Assembly: GCA_035771175.1 (NCBI GenBank)
Contig: CM069607.1
Span: 5,701,501-5,765,500, forward strand
DNA: 64,000 nt
Reading direction: 5' to 3'
Source of the DNA: Paratinospora sagittata
Lineage: Eukaryota; Streptophyta; Magnoliopsida; Ranunculales; Menispermaceae
The translations under genes were made by a program, and so were the position numbers. Shown here one piece after another: positions 46,313 through 58,781 of this stretch. Position 1 is the first letter of the stretch; each line of letters starts with the position of its first letter. The notes below the pieces were generated by a model. The model saw nothing but the letters and a program-made list of their open reading frames with translations, did no database searches and was not told the DNA's origin.

Positions 46313-49300
46313 TCTCTGCTAGGCATTAAATCTTATACAATTCTTGAGAAAGGTTATCTTTAAGTTGTAAATAATTCTCGACTTAGTCTTTGATAGAACA
46401 AAATGATTTATATAGCTACTAATCGAGAAAAGTTGGTGTTGGAAATGAGTTGAAAGAGATGATCGGATTGAATGCAATCAAAATTTTAATGAAATGTTAA
46501 TTGGTTAACGAGCTTTGTATATCAAATCTAAATTGTTACATAAACTACTTGGTTTGTATTTTAAGCTATCTGGTGGCAATCTCACTAGAGATTTAAATGC
46601 ATTGAACTTTATATATAAACTGCAATGTACAAACACATCCTAATTAAAAATATATATATAAAAATCAAATGGGATCTGTTACTTTAAATTTCATTAGTTG
46701 GATTACATGATTTGGAAGACGATATGATATGTGCACCGAAAGACAAGGTGGAATTGAGGTAATTATTACCAGCCACCAGGCACAATATTTTGAATATATA
46801 GGCCCCACAATGATGGACCACGACCCGGCCAGTGACTCGGCTTCTCTACGGTCTCTGGTCGGACCCACCGTCATTATTATACATTAGTTACTATATATTT
46901 ATGTTTTTGAAAAAAAAAAATATTTCTGAGCTTCTAAGAGACGTTATTTATTAATCAGTAGTGCCACTTGATTTGGACCGTAAAGTGTGAAACAGGCGTT
47001 TGCTTGCGGTGCGAGTCCAACTGCTGCCACTGCCACCAAATCAATAAGGCCCCACCATGCATTCAATCATCATCTTCTGCGATGTGGGGTTTTTACGATG
47101 AAACAAACGTGTGGGTGGGGTGACCTAGAAGCTTCTTCTTCTTCTTCTGCTTCTCCAGGTTGGATTGGATTACCCATAAAACTTCGGGCTCGTGCGTCCA
47201 ACTCTTATGAAATCAGCTCGAATCACATATCTTATATTTTTTCCTTGTTCTGACATTCATAGCTGATACATGGGTCAAGTATTTGCAACTTAAAAAATAT
47301 TTAAGATTTAGTTTTGAAAGTCACGTCATTTTGATCAAAAACAAATAAAGTGAAGAAACTAAATAAACTTTTAACATTAAAAAAATTTATGTCTTCGTTT
47401 TATTTTAAAGTGGATGACCTTAGATTAATTTTGAATGCCGTGAAAATATTAAAAAAAATAATGATTACAAGATTATTTTTGTAGAGAAGTGTGATTATGG
47501 ATATTGTAGATTAAAATTTTGTTTCAATTTTTTTTTTTTACATTTAAAAGTATGTAACACGAAAAGAGTTGTGGAGTAAAAACGAAGACTATTTTTTATT
47601 AAAAAAGCGCATTTTTAACTTTTACCAAGGTCAAACATGTTATATATATATATATATATATATTTAGAAAAGACATGTTCGTTTGGTAAAGTAGTATTTT
47701 TATAATATTATTTTAGTAAATTTTTCAAAAAAAAAAGAATTTAAAGAAAAAAAAGAAAAAGAAAAGATAAACATGAGAAGTCAAAATGACATAATTAAGA
47801 CTAAAGTTCAGTAATTAAAATAATAAAGTAAAACAGTAAGAAATTAAAATACACATTATAACTATACTGATATAAGAATTAATTATATTTTGATGAATAA
47901 TAATTAAATAAAATATATGTTTAATGGCCAAATTCAACTAAACACGCCTACCTTCTTCACATTATGGCCCGTCATCATGTAAACGCATAACAGCACAAAT
48001 GGGGAGTGGCCTGCACGTGGAGGCACGACGATACACCTGTATACCCGATGTTATTTGTATATGCGTTGACCAACCCAACTTGATAAACGATTAGTTGACT
48101 TTGATTCTAACGTGGATTATATGAAATAAAAAGTATTTATGGCCCCACCTCAAAATTCCATGCAAGGAATGAATATAAAACAAAACTCAATTAATGGTCC
48201 AATGCATCTTGTAATTAATGTCAGATTGATTTTACTCAAAAATTATTGCTATTGAGTTCAAAATAATTTACTAAAAACTAAATATATTATAATTACTAAT
48301 CAAACATATTAATAGCTAGTCGTGTTGTAGATGAAATAATTAGTTAATGGAGTCGAGAAGAGCCCAAGATGTGACTCGTCACCTTTCATTGGGTTGACAT
48401 ATATAATTAATTTTATGATAATATAATTACATTTTTAATAGCTATAATAGATTTTTAAAACTTTATTTAATCATAACTATGACATGAATCAACTCAAACG
48501 GAGTTGCTTGAGTGGTGTGAACTCCAATTTATAAAGGTGGAGGTAAAGTACAATTCTTATACATGAGATTGTATTTCTTAAGGATTAGAGTTGAAATGCA
48601 CATAAACTTTCTTATTTTTGTCCAGCCTTTTGTGAAGTTCTTTTCTTGTATATCACTATTTTTCTAAAAAAATTAGATTCTCTCCATGTCTTATGTTGAT
48701 ACAGCTTTCAATTGCCTTATTATAGACTAAAAATAAGGTTAATTTCATACATATAATTGTCCAATTTTTGCCATACTATAAGGAGATATTAATTTGATTA
48801 TATATATCAACGAAAGAAAATTCAAGTTTATCTTCAAGTTGAAGATTAATTAAAAGTTTCCTTAAATAATAAGATTGTTCCCACAAATGACATCATTATT
48901 CATTTAACTCCTTCATTCCACCTAACTCAACTCACTATTTTCCTAGTTGTAGTGATTTGAGTCTTCTACAAGTGAATGCACAGTTGCAACAATGGAGGAA
49001 AGTTTGAAATTTAAGTTCATGATAAATTTGATTTAATAGTCAAATAAAAGTTTGAATCGATCCAAAAATATATTTCAATATAAGTTATTTTAGCGAGTAA
49101 TCTGTATATTAATTTTAATTGATCAAGACAGTCAGAGTTCTATATATATATATATATATATAGCATTTTCCCAATGAATTGGGCCATATAATTTAATTCA
49201 AAACAACTTAACTCAACTATAATTTAAAGTTTGTTGGGGTCTATGTTTTTAATTTTTTTTTTCTTTTGTTTCTTTGTTTTTTATTTGTGGGGTTATGCCT

Positions 49301-51250
49301 TTTAATGTGGAGGTTTTACCCTTTTGTTGTCAGTTCGGCTTAGTTGTTATTGTGAGGGCTATGTCCTCTTTTAGTCGGTTGGTGCGTTATTATCGAGCCA
49401 TTGAACTTGCTGCTGATCTATGAGATCATGCTTCATGTGCCTGTATTATTCTTGAATCTGTGATTGTATTTGTTGACAGGTTGTACTTCTATCTTAGATA
49501 TTTATCTATAATGGAAACACATCTTTGACAAATTTAATGAGAAGATATGTATAATAAAAATACATTACTTGCAGAAGCAATTAATCAATTAAGTGTGTGT
49601 ATATATATCTACACAATAGATAGACTTTAATAGCAAAGTCAAGGAACAAAAACACAGATGAGTTGTAAAACTAGATATTAATTGCGAAGTAAAGAGATGC
49701 TTAAAAGCTTCATGATCAATATTAAATATTTCATCATTTCATAATTTAGCCTTTGTCAAAAAGATTATAAGTACAAGTAGATTGGAAAAGATATAGCTTA
49801 ATAGCCAAACAATCTTTTAGTTGTTGTAATCATCATGATTTCTCTTATATATATATATATATCCAAATTAGCATTAATTAGCTCATCACGAAGTTGTTTA
49901 ATTCATTGTAAATTAGCATTGGATATTTTACAACATATATATGTTGAAGATATATATAGTCCTCTATAATATAATTAGAATCTGCAAAGTTTGTAATTAT
50001 ATACATAAAAATAAAAACAACTAATTAACTTTATGAATCATGAGTCCTTGACACATTTCCCCTATTTTGTTTTAAAAGATTAACTATCATAACTCAAAAT
50101 TTGATCTTTGCAGTATGTATTTAATTTAGAGATTCAACTCTATATCATAATTAGCATTTAATAAGCAATTAGTTGCCAAAAAAGTGTACTTCATTGACAA
50201 TGATATATATATATATATATATATATACATAAACATATATATGTTCTAGGCTAGCTACATGTACATATGTTGTGTTTAATTTAACTAATTATTAATAGAA
50301 ATTCATATTTTAACAATTTATTTTAAAATTTTTGTTGGTAAGCTATGGTAAACATAAAATGATAAGATGGGTGATGTTATATTTATCATATTAAAAATGA
50401 ACCTAATTTCCTAAACTGATTTTTTTTTTTAATTCCAATCATTGGCCTTCATTATTTAAATCTTGAAATTAGTACACCATTAATGTAAGATGCTAATATT
50501 AAAAATACAACATCTTCAAAATTTTGATATTAAAAAAAAATATAGTCTTAGCCCTTTTTATGTGGCAAAAAATTCATATCAACAAGTGCAATAAAACCCT
50601 TTTGTCCTAATATTAATTTGCTGTCAATTAAAATATTTAGTGCAACTCCACAAAGGGTTGCCAATAATATTATTCCTCAAATCCTCTCGATAGAGTCGAT
50701 TGAGATCACGCTAGACAACTGATAAGTCCAAATCACACAGTAAATTCAAGTGCCAAAATCGGTCCCCATCTTATAAATTAAATATTTTTAAGAATACTCC
50801 CACCACCCCTATATCAGCCATTTTAAGAGCCTTATCTCCATCCAACAGGTCTGAGTTCTCCACCTGACGAGGGCAATAATGTCAAGTATCTACTTTTTAA
50901 TTATCCTAACATTTTTTTTTTTTTTTTTTTTGGCTTGAATACACTAAAGATTAATCCTCCTCTTTAGAATGGTCAAAGAAATTTACGCTCTGACACCATT
51001 TGTCACTGACATATTTATAAGATAGATAAATTCAACGATTGTGTTGATGAAGGACATCAACCATTTAAGTGAGATAGTCTGTCATAGTCATATCTAGACA
51101 TGCACTGTCACTCAAGAAGAAGGTCCGTAAAATTTCATCTCAATCGAAGGTAACAATCTTATAAATATTGCTTAGTATGATTGGCCTCACATTTTGATAT
51201 TTCTTTTTAGAAATAAGTCAAAAGCTTAACATCCACCTTGAGGAAGAATA

Positions 51251-51576
51251 GTTGTCTAACTCTTCCTCATGGTCAAGACTTGATCATGCATAGGACATTC
51301 TCTTAGCGTAACCCAGGGGGCTGACTACCATTATCCTGAATGAGGAATTAATTCATTGGTATTGAACTTGTCAGTGAAAGCGAGTTGAGTCTCAAGGTCG
51401 TTCTTATATAAAAGTTGTCCAACTCTCCCTTATGGTCAATACTTGGCCATACATAGGATATTTCCTTGGCGCAACTCAGGGGGCCGACTACTATCATCCT
51501 GAATGAGGAATTAATTCATTGGCATTGAACTTATCAGTAGAAGTGGGCTGAGTCCCAATGTCGTTCTTACATAAAA
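51251..51576 (+). repeat. Diverged 163-bp tandem duplication
   Basis: 51251-51413 and 51414-51576 align end to end, sharing the block ATCCTGAATGAGGAATTAA with scattered substitutions elsewhere. The surrounding sequence (50950-51720) looks like degenerate transposon DNA of unknown class. Confidence 0.8.
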
Positions 51577-53071
51577 GTTTCAAGGTTTTATTCTTGGAGG
51601 CGTGCTCATTGGGAAAGGTTTAACATTCTGCTTCCACCTTAAACGGAGACTAGTCTCATACTCTAAAAGTGTAAGAATAGCTCATGAGAAACCAAAAAAA
51701 AAAGTTGCAATCTCACCCTTAGATCTTTTGAAGTAAAACCTTACATTTAAATTTTGTAGAGGAAGTTAAACGAGGACAATATCAATATCTTTATTAATGA
51801 AATCAGTTGGTTTTCATAAGCCATAGACGGTCTTCCATTTTTTAGACTATTAATTAATATTATCCCTGACTTAACTACTCATAATATTAATCAATATTGT
51901 TCCTAATTTAATTACTATGATCTTAATTGATATTGCCCGTAACTTCATCATCTTAATTTATTATTTAGGTTCCCGGATACCTAAGAATTGTCAACCAAAT
52001 TAACAGGCTTTTATTGTTGGTGATTCCTATATAATTTCTCATATTAAAACTAAGATATTATTATTTGGCGCATGTCTTGCATACAAGGACTAAGGAAGTT
52101 TATTCATGCGTTCTTTTATTAGGAATATATGAAAGATGACATCAAATGTATTGTTTTATTCTCAAATCAAATTGTATTTCATAATTAGAGATGATGCTCC
52201 GGTGATTCTTAACATGACTTTTAGCATATAATAATCACGTAATTCACTTGAAACAAATATACTTATACAACATAAATACTCTTAGGTGTGCATTAAGGGT
52301 AGCCGTAAAATAGTATTTTTTTTAAAAAAAATAATACAAAAAATTATAAAGCCTAAAAATTTTGTTATAAAATCACATATAATGTTCAACACGCACATTA
52401 AAGTCATTGTTAATGGTTAATTAATTGTAATGCACTTCATATACATTTTTAATTATCATCAATTGCTTTGTAACCTTTAATACATTATTAAATTATTTTA
52501 AATTATATATAAAGGTAAGATTCAATATAATTAACTGGTGTCTAGGTGCCTCCATAAGTGGACTCAGACAGTTAACCGCACCACTCTAGCAAAGATCAAA
52601 GTTCGAGTTATGACCTTTGACGAGTCACATGTAGACTGCTCGGGCATGAGGTCGGTCCTTCTGTCCATTCTTTATATTTAAATAAAAGGAAAAAAGAAAA
52701 TAAAAAGAAAAAAGAAAAAACTAATGCACAAGTATTTGATGAAAGTATTTTTATAAATTTCAACTATAAAAGTAACTTTACCATTGCTTATGTGAAAAAT
52801 AATAGGGGTTGTCATAGCCGTTTTCCTGTTCTTATTCTTTACTTGAAGCACTCTTCTTCTTCTCTTCTTCTTCTTCTTCCCAATGTCCCCCACGACCCCA
52901 CGACCCCCTTAAACACTATAACAGACATTTTTGAAATTCGCAACGAATCCAACTAAAACAGTTCTTCTATATATTTAATCTCTTTTTTTCACTTACATTC
53001 ATTATTCTCTTCAGTAACAACAATAAATAAAGTGTTCTACCCCACAACGCAATTCCACAAAAACAGTTACC

Positions 53072-53076
<5 letters not shown>

Positions 53077-53108
<32 letters not shown>
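53077..53108 (+). repeat. CT microsatellite in the TBL leader
   Basis: About 16 CT units, 220 bp before the TBL start codon, where CT-rich leaders are common in plants. Confidence 0.9.
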
Positions 53109-53113
<5 letters not shown>

Positions 53114-53327
53114 TCTTCGTTTTCCAATAAAAAAACTGAAAAAGTGCAAATATTACAAAAAAAACAAAGCACCAAAATTCCACCATGAATGCTGTTATCT
53201 CTACCTTGCTTCCTTCACCCCCATCTGGGCCATCTCCCCTTCTTTCCAAAACTGACCCAAAAACATCAATATAAAAACTGGCTTCTCCCATCACCATTTC
53301 TTGCTTTTCCTCTATTTCTTTGACAAA

Positions 53328-56300
53328 ATGACTAAAACCAACCAGTCTTCACAAGTCCCAGAAACACTAACCCCTTATTTCCAAGTTTTCTTCAAGAAAC
53401 TCAAGCGGTTAAAACCGTTAGAACCCTCTTCTGGGGTTCTTGGGTTCTTCATTGTAACGCTTTTCTTCTTTCTCTTCTGCTTCTTTTACTTAGATTACAG
53501 AGTTCTTGTTAAAGGGCTTCGGTTTCAGGGCAAGACAACACAGGGGTTTGTTTGGTTGAGATTGGATGATGATTCTGCTGGTGGTGGTGGTGGTGGTGGT
53601 GGTGGTGGTGATGGGATTGGAAGAGTTGGGTTTCTTGAAGAAGGTGGAGAGAGGTGTGATTTGTTTGAAGGGCAATGGGTTTGGGATGAATCGTATCCGA
53701 TTTATCAGTCTAGAGATTGTGGGTTTTTGGATCAAGGGTTTAGGTGTAATGAGAATGGTAGACCTGATGATTTCTACACTAAGTGGCGGTGGCAGCCCAA
53801 AGATTGTGACTTGCCCAGGTTTTTTGTCGTCAATTCAACTCTCTTGATTTTGTTTTTGTTTTTGTTTTTTGAAGAAATTTTCAGTGGTAGTCTGCATTTT
53901 TTTTTACTTGTTTTGGCAATTAGTCTTAATTGGTCTGATTGTTTCTTTGTTTCATTCTTTCAGTTTTTTTTTTTTTTTTTGTAATGGGTTTTAACTGTTT
54001 TATCTCTTGAGTCATCTGGGCTCATTCAATCTTGTGAAGGGTATAGGATTTTTTATTTATTTTTTGTGGCTTTCTTCTTTTTCTTCTTCTGTTTTTGTGG
54101 TTCTGAATTTACAGGAACTGGTAAGGACAAGCGTTCTATTTTCTACAGGTTTCTTCAATCCTTGTTTCTGTACTGGTTTTTGTTTGTTTGCTTGTTCTCA
54201 TTTGTTGGCCTCTGAACTTTACTGGGTTTTTTCAAAACCTCTTTAGCATTGAAAAAAAATGGTTTTATATCATAAAATTCTCAATTTGGTTATTTACTCT
54301 AAAAATTCTGTAAGGTGAAGTTTTACAATTCGATCTTTATCAATCCTTAAGCCTCTTCATGTTTGTCAAACTTTTCTTTTCTGTTTTCAAATATTTTATT
54401 CTGATTACAGCTTTACATTTGTCTATTTAAATAATTATTCTGTTCTTAGTATTCAAGTTACCCAGTTTCTAATTCATCGAAAGTATCTACTTTTTTATGT
54501 TTGAAAAAAAATCCTTTACATGTTTTTGATGTACTTATTGGGCATATTCTTATTCTATGCTTGCTTGATTTGATCTCTAATCAGTTTCATTTCTTAATAT
54601 CTACATAGATTAGAAAACAGCTTAGAACAAAAAAACTAATTATTTATATTTCTTTTCTTGATGTTTCAGATTTGATGCAAAGACAATGTTGGAGAAGCTG
54701 CGAAATAGGCGACTAGTGTTTGTGGGTGATTCGATCGGGAGAAACCAATGGGAGTCCCTTCTCTGCATGCTTTCATCGGCGATTGCTGATAAGAGCTCCA
54801 TTTATGAAGTCAATGGAAGCCCAATCACAAAGCACAAAGGGTTCTTGGTGTTCAAGTTTAGAGACTACAATTGCACTGTGGAATACTATAGAGCTCCATT
54901 TCTGGTGGTTCAAAGCAGGCCACCAGCAAAATCTCCTGCAAAGGTGAAGACAACACTGAGATTGGATCAGATGGATTGGAGCTCTGTGAAATGGAAGGAT
55001 GCAGATGTTCTGCTCTTCAACACTGGCCACTGGTGGAACTATGAGAAGACCATAAGAGGGTAATTTCTTCTATCATTTTTTTTAAGTTCTTTCGGCAACG
55101 CAAAGAATATATAGGCTCTTCGATTTGTGATTCGGGTACATAAGATTTTGTTATATAAATTATGAATTTGTACTAATTTTTGCAATTGGGTTGTGATTAA
55201 AAAAAATGGATATAATTCAAAAATAAAAAATTTAAAAACGACTTTTTATCTTTTACGAGAAATATGTTGTTTTCTGAATACAATATAAAAAAAAAAAACT
55301 ATATGTGGCTTTAACAAACCAAACACATCTTCTGAAGATTGGATGGTTTTGTACTTTTCTTGGAAGTTGAAGGTCAATTTAGTCATTAAAATGTTGTCAA
55401 TATAAAACATAACGGTCTTATTAACTTTTGAAAAAGTTCCTTTTGCTGGTTAGCCTGCCGTTTTTAAACTTTTGCTATGTCCATTGACTCCATTCTAGTT
55501 TATAAGTTTCTGGTTAGATTTCCAGTTATTTTATTTGAATGGACTAGAATACCCATGATTTAATATTGTGTTTCCCTGCTGCTACAAGTATTTTTTGGTA
55601 GTAGAATTCTGATCAGGTGATGGGCAAGATGGGAATGATTTTATATGTATTTGAACAAAGTCTCAGAATTAGAATGTAGGTCTGGTGATAGCAATTTCTG
55701 GGTCATTTTCAATTTTCATGGACCCTACTGAACTTTGTTTGCTTCGACTAAAACATATGTGAGAAACAGAAGACATTTGCATTGCTTACCGGGAAATATG
55801 AATATGCTACAATGGATTAGCTGCTTCTCACATTTTTTTCATTTTTCTTTTTGTCTTTGAATCAGGGGCTGTTATTTTCAAGAAGGCGAAAAGGTTAAAA
55901 TGAACATGAGCACAGAAAGCGCATATCGAAGATCAATTGAGACATTAGTGAATTGGATCAGTAGAGAAGTCAATACAAGCAAGACCCAAGCCTTCTTTCG
56001 CTCCTATGCGCCCGTCCATTTCAGGTTTGTCTCACTCGTTGACTTACCTACTACTGCCTTTTATTTCTTCATAAAACCCTTAACCATAAACCCTAATCGA
56101 CTGTAGAAATATATGTTTTGTTTGTAACTACGGATTCTAGTTTTCACTAATACTAAATTCTATTTCACTAGTGACTTCAAAAACAATGTAGTATTTACCA
56201 AAAGATAAAAGAGATAATTCTTCTTCCACACTCACCAACTTATGCTTTCTTATCTCTTAAAAGTTACTACCGACAACCTGATTTTTCACAGAGGTGGGGA

Positions 56301-56637
56301 TTGGAAGACTGGAGGAAGCTGTCACTTGGAGAAGCTACCGGAGCTTAGCTCATCGGTGGTGCCATCAAGAACATGGGTCCATTTCAACATAGTCAATGAG
56401 GTGTTATCAGAGCATTCAAACAAGTCTATGGCAATGCCATTAGATTTATTGAATGTGACACACATGACATCATGGAGGAAGGATGGTCATTCATCTGTTT
56501 ATTATACTGCACCTGCCTCTGGTCCAGCTCCTCTTCACAGGCAGGACTGCAGCCATTGGTGCTTGCCCGGAGTTCCTGATGCTTGGAATGAGCTCCTCTA
56601 TGCACTCTTCCTCCGACAGGAAGCAACCCGTTTGTGA
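53328..56637 (+). CDS. TBL: Trichome birefringence-like protein (polysaccharide O-acetyltransferase)
   Basis: Four exons: 53328..53818, 54670..55059, 55866..56024 and 56292..56637, total 461 residues, GT-AG throughout. The frame opens at 53301 only with TTG, so ATG 53328 is the start. TBL proteins are Golgi type II membrane proteins that O-acetylate cell-wall polysaccharides such as xylan, mannan or pectin. Seen here: one membrane span (about 36-56), a ten-glycine run from GGT codons (85-94), the TBL domain start [11 protein letters not shown] (110-120), the GDS serine-esterase motif (183-185, [13 protein letters not shown]), and the terminal DxxH motif DCSHWCLPG (432-440). Length suits the family. 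The particular member, and so the substrate, is not certain; TBL10/11 relatives are candidates. Its last exon and 3' flank are duplicated in inverse orientation at 58782-59640. Confidence 0.93.
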
Positions 56638-57264
56638 AATTCTACAATGTAACTCTCCAAGGCACAGGTGTGAATTGATGAAGATAACTTCCGGATCAAC
56701 AACAACATGGTGAACGCCCCATTACATGGAGAAATATTAGATCAATGTACATCCTGTATTTGAGGGACATGTTTACCATATTCAGGAGAGTTGATTGCTC
56801 GTGCAACTGCTAGATAAAGAGTTCAATTGAAGGACCAGAAGCTTAATTAGCTCCTGATACCCATGATAAACAGTGATGTGTGTAGCAATCTGGTGGAATT
56901 CTGATTCAACACAGGAAGCATAAATGAAGCCTATTTTTTGGGCATCTTGGAGAGTGCTGCTCTTGGTGAAGTGAAATGTACATGACTTCGTGGCTCAAGA
57001 TTATGCCACAAGATATAAAACATCCGTTGAATCTAAAGTAAGTAGAATACTTCTATTTCTCAATTTGTAAATGTAATAAACTCATACAAGGGTTGTGATA
57101 TGATTTGTTTTTTCTCAGCTGATAATGAATTCCATGAGAAAACTCAGATTTTTTTTTTTCTCCTTTTATGTTCGTTGAAATTCGTGTGGGGGTTGATGAT
57201 GTAATTGCTTGTGGTATCCTCTGCAAATTGGCACTATTTTTTGACGAATGTAAATTTGCATTTG
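56341..57264 (+). repeat. Inverted duplication, arm 1 (TBL exon 4 and 3' flank)
   Basis: From GAGCTTAGCT in exon 4 to TTTGCATTTG at 57264, this segment aligns colinearly with the reverse complement of 58782-59640. Similarity continues through the 3' UTR; it is strongest near the inner end (57061-57260). Confidence 0.92.
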
Positions 57265-57696
57265 GATTTTCTTCAACAATGCTCCTCAGGGTATTTAAAG
57301 TTACACCATAATCTCAACAATGTCCAGCTTGAATATATGCAAACTCAATGTCTTGGCCAATTTCCTTCTCCATATCTAACCTAAACAAACCTAATTCAAA
57401 TCAAGTATTTAATAACTTGAGTTTCAGATATTCCCTGCAAACCAAAAATAAGATACATTTCTGTTAAGTGTAAGCAGCACACAGCACACACATTTTGAAG
57501 ACAAGCTATAAAAGAACCAATGAAGTTGATCAAAATCTTCATCTACAAATTTTTTTTCCTCTTAAATTGTAAGATCTCAGATTAACCAGAAAAACATTAC
57601 AAACAGTAGAAGCATGCAATGGCTTTTCTTCATTGAAAAAAAAATGAGAAAATACAGATGAATTAAAAGAATACCAAAACAAATTGTCCTCTGTTC

Positions 57697-58491
57697 TCAT
57701 CTCAACCACAAAAATTTTGTCCTCCTTTTTCCAAGAAACCTCTTCACTGGAAAGCAACCTGTAACAGCCTGAACCCATCTCTGCAACTCATCTCTCTTCA
57801 AACCCAAAATCACCATAAAACCACAACAACAAAACCCCAAAACCCAGCCTCCTTTAAACCCACCCCTTTGCCAATCACTCTCCAAAACCCCCAACAAAAC
57901 CAAACCCAAAATCCCAAACCCCAAATAATCACCAAAACTCCCATCAAAATCCTTCCTTGAAGAAACAAACAACACCATCAATCCACAAATAAAAAACAAC
58001 AACCCTAAAATAAACCCTAATTTGATAAATTTCCCCTTCCTTCTCTTCCCCCACCCCTCAAACCCTTCCCACCCGAACCCATTTCCCGACCCGAATCCGC
58101 CCCCATCTCCTCCTCCCCCAAACCTGTATTCCTTGAGAATCAAATCAATCGGGTCTGGTAATAACTTCAGATTCGACGCGATGAACAATGCGAATCCCAG
58201 TGCTGCTTTTCCTGACGTTACCCATGATCCAGTTCCTCTCCGACTCTTTCTCGCTGAAATCTCCAATGCCCGTCTATGGAAATCTTGAAAAGGGTATGTA
58301 GAATGAAGATTGAAGCTCAAGAATTTAGACGACCCGTAAAATAAACGAGATTTTGAGGGTTTTAATGGAAGCCAGGTTGCGGAGATGTTGCAGGAAGGAA
58401 TCTCTTTGATGGAAGTGTTCGAATGGGAGACAGGATATGGGGCTTTTGTTGAGTGGAGAGGTTGAGATTTGAAGGGTAAGGTTTGCTGCAT
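57697..58491 (-). CDS. Unrecognised plastid-like membrane protein, single exon
   Basis: A 264-residue frame from ATG 58491, with no intron. I do not recognise the family. The first 80 residues are rich in S, P, K and R and lack acidic residues apart from a few, as in a chloroplast transit peptide. Then come a hydrophobic stretch (95-110), a glycine-rich segment (125-145, GGGGDGGGFGSGNGFG), a basic KRRKGK (149-154) and three more hydrophobic stretches (156-177, 189-203, 215-231), so 3-4 membrane spans. The C terminus is basic. It converges on the TBL gene and sits between the two arms of the inverted duplication. Long open frame and ordered features argue for a real gene; function is unknown. 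Confidence 0.72.
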   Translation of the reverse strand: MQQTLPFKSQPLHSTKAPYPVSHSNTSIKEIPSCNISATWLPLKPSKSRLFYGSSKFLSFNLHSTYPFQDFHRRALEISARKSRRGTGSWVTSGKAALGFALFIASNLKLLPDPIDLILKEYRFGGGGDGGGFGSGNGFGWEGFEGWGKRRKGKFIKLGFILGLLFFICGLMVLFVSSRKDFDGSFGDYLGFGILGLVLLGVLESDWQRGGFKGGWVLGFCCCGFMVILGLKRDELQRWVQAVTGCFPVKRFLGKRRTKFLWLR

Positions 58492-58633
58492 TGTGTTTGA
58501 TTTGATTTAGTTTCCTGATTGAACTGCTAAATGTGAATCAGAAGAGAAGATTGAGAGGAGAAGAGAGGGGAAGAGGAGAAGAGAAGAAGAACGGCCGTTG
58601 GAGCCTTTGTCGGAAGCACAAGCTCTGATGCTT

Positions 58634-58672
58634 TTACATGTGTGGGAGTTTTTACATGTGTGGGAGTTTTGC
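58634..58672 (+). repeat. 19-bp tandem repeat upstream of the membrane-protein gene
   Basis: TTTACATGTGTGGGAGTTT occurs twice in tandem, about 145 bp upstream of the minus-strand start codon. Confidence 0.85.
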
Positions 58673-58781
58673 GAAAATGGAGTTGAAGGAGTATAGTTCT
58701 TGATACAGCCTATCTCCCTCCTTTAATCTAGGCCATTGATCCTATACCCAATAAGGAATACTGCACTTGTGTACCTACACA

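Larger units (their letters stand above)
45411..53327. other. Gene desert upstream of the TBL gene
   Basis: No supported gene in 7.9 kb. It is AT-rich with many TA microsatellites. A minus-strand SINE-like sequence lies at about 46165-46312. GC-richer islands lie at 46690-46880, 46975-47240 and 47940-48060, the last with a CACGTG. A possible LINE 3' UTR lies at 49230-49520 and a diverged 163-bp tandem duplication at 51251-51576. The TBL leader (from about 53000) contains a CT microsatellite at 53077-53108. Confidence 0.55.

Noticed and set aside
46987..47253. 88-residue plus-strand frame
   Set aside because: Opens with GTG and is composed of simple S/A-rich sequence; no support.
57539..57778. 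79-residue minus-strand frame overlapping the end of the membrane-protein gene
   Set aside because: Out of frame with the longer, better-supported gene and located in its 3' flank.
58022..58288. 88-residue proline-rich plus-strand frame
   Set aside because: Antisense shadow of the glycine-rich segment of the minus-strand gene.
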